7,387 nucleotides of DNA from Clostridiales bacterium (GTDB lineage Bacteria > Bacillota_A > Clostridia > Oscillospirales > Oscillospiraceae), in the NCBI GenBank assembly GCA_019417795.1, contig DXUR01000117.1, positions 1 to 7,387 on the forward strand. The letters run 5' to 3'. The position numbers were made by a program, and so were the translations under genes. Under the pieces are notes generated by a model. That model ran no database searches and had not been told where the DNA came from. It worked only from the letters and a program-made list of their open reading frames with translations. Shown piece after piece: positions 6,029 through 7,387 of the stretch. Positions within the stretch are counted from its first letter, which is position 1; every line of letters starts with the position of its first letter.

Positions 6029-6186
6029 GCAGTATGGGACACATGGGAGAAAGGGGGAAACTGGAGGGGGCATGAGGAACATAATAAGGGAAAGCGGAGG
6101 CTGCCGACCAAGGGAATTGACGGCGGCCATATTGTCATGTTAAAATTAGACAAAATAAAAGGCGAAAATTTGTGCGCAATAAATGC
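6029..6186. other. Non-coding junction between phage/IS and host locus
   Basis: This 158-nt stretch has no supportable gene. It starts purine-rich (about 6040-6100, with GGGAGAAAGGGGG and GGAGGGGG) and turns AT-rich from about 6129 to 6186. The right boundary of the integrated phage or of the IS most likely lies here, because the transposase ends at 6028 and host-type promoters start at 6187. I cannot point to an attachment core or target duplication, because the other end of the element is outside the window. Confidence 0.5.
6099..6128 (+). other. 8-bp hairpin in the phage-host junction
   Basis: GGCTGCCG (6099-6106) pairs with CGGCGGCC (6121-6128), including one T-G wobble, around a 14-nt loop. 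The following bases are ATATTGTCATG, so there is no T-tract and it would be a poor intrinsic terminator. It could be a recombination-site arm, a weak transcription stop after the transposase, or chance. Confidence 0.3.
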
Positions 6187-6215
6187 TTGACTTTTTCTAT
6201 GGCAGCCATTAGAAA
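6187..6215 (+). promoter_or_regulatory. Weak upstream promoter candidate for the ilvC leader
   Basis: TTGACT (6187-6192, 5 of 6) and TAGAAA (6210-6215, 4 of 6) are spaced by 17 nt. It lies 37 nt upstream of the better-matching promoter at 6224 and could act in tandem with it. The -10 match is modest. Confidence 0.3.
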
Positions 6216-6223
6216 AATTATAC

Positions 6224-6252
6224 TTGACATTTCCGGATTTCTGTGGCAAAAT
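6224..6252 (+). promoter_or_regulatory. Main promoter for the T-box-ilvC transcript
   Basis: A perfect TTGACA -35 box (6224-6229) and CAAAAT -10 box (6247-6252, 4 of 6) are separated by 17 nt. Transcription would start near 6259, about 16 nt before the T-box Stem I begins, which is the expected arrangement for a T-box leader. Confidence 0.65.
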
Positions 6253-6270
6253 CGCACTTACCAAATACGA

Positions 6271-7387
<1,117 letters not shown>

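Noticed and set aside
4831..6181. TATTGCG (4831-4837) and CGCAATA (6175-6181) as terminal inverted repeats of the IS
   Set aside because: Only seven bases match and flanking bases disagree; too short to tell from chance, and the left copy belongs to the leader hairpin.

Overview
The window reads as the right-hand end of an integrated phage (about positions 1-6030) followed by a bacterial chromosomal locus (about 6190-7387). The moderately high GC content, dense AGGAGG-type ribosome binding sites, a T-box leader on a biosynthetic gene, and phage protein types common in gut Clostridia suggest a Gram-positive Bacillota host. An Oscillospiraceae-like gut bacterium is the best guess, but this is inference from general resemblance and no search was run.

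Region 1 (1-1493) looks like part of a diversity-generating retroelement (DGR). The first ~119 bases are packed with AAC/AAT codons in the pattern of a DGR template repeat, or the end of the matching variable repeat, for a C-type-lectin-like receptor-binding protein. A hairpin-rich spacer of about 270 nt follows, then a 367-aa reverse transcriptase of DGR type. It carries the LIGxxxSQ motif but has YMDN in place of the usual YxDD catalytic box. The diversified target gene and any accessory (Avd) gene are not in the window and may lie upstream.

Region 2 (1454-4803) is a tightly packed operon on the same strand. It encodes a tail-type protein with two carbohydrate-binding-like repeats, a 60-aa small protein, two small membrane proteins, a 495-aa modular endolysin (lysozyme-like domain, CHAP domain, linker, SH3-like repeats) and a three-helix holin, and it ends in a strong intrinsic terminator. 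ATGA overlaps and very short gaps suggest co-translation. The order fits a phage tail-tip/host-recognition module running into a lysis module.

Region 3 (about 4810-6030) holds an intact IS30-family (DDE) transposase gene with its own leader: a hairpin and a candidate promoter. I could not find convincing terminal inverted repeats.

Region 4 (6029-6186) is a short non-coding junction that probably contains the phage or IS boundary with the host chromosome. Region 5 (6187-7387) holds one or two sigma-A-like promoters, a complete T-box riboswitch with a likely AUC (isoleucine) specifier and a 17-bp terminator stem, and then the first 252 codons of ilvC (ketol-acid reductoisomerase), which runs off the window. 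Uncharged tRNA-Ile would be expected to switch on ilvC.
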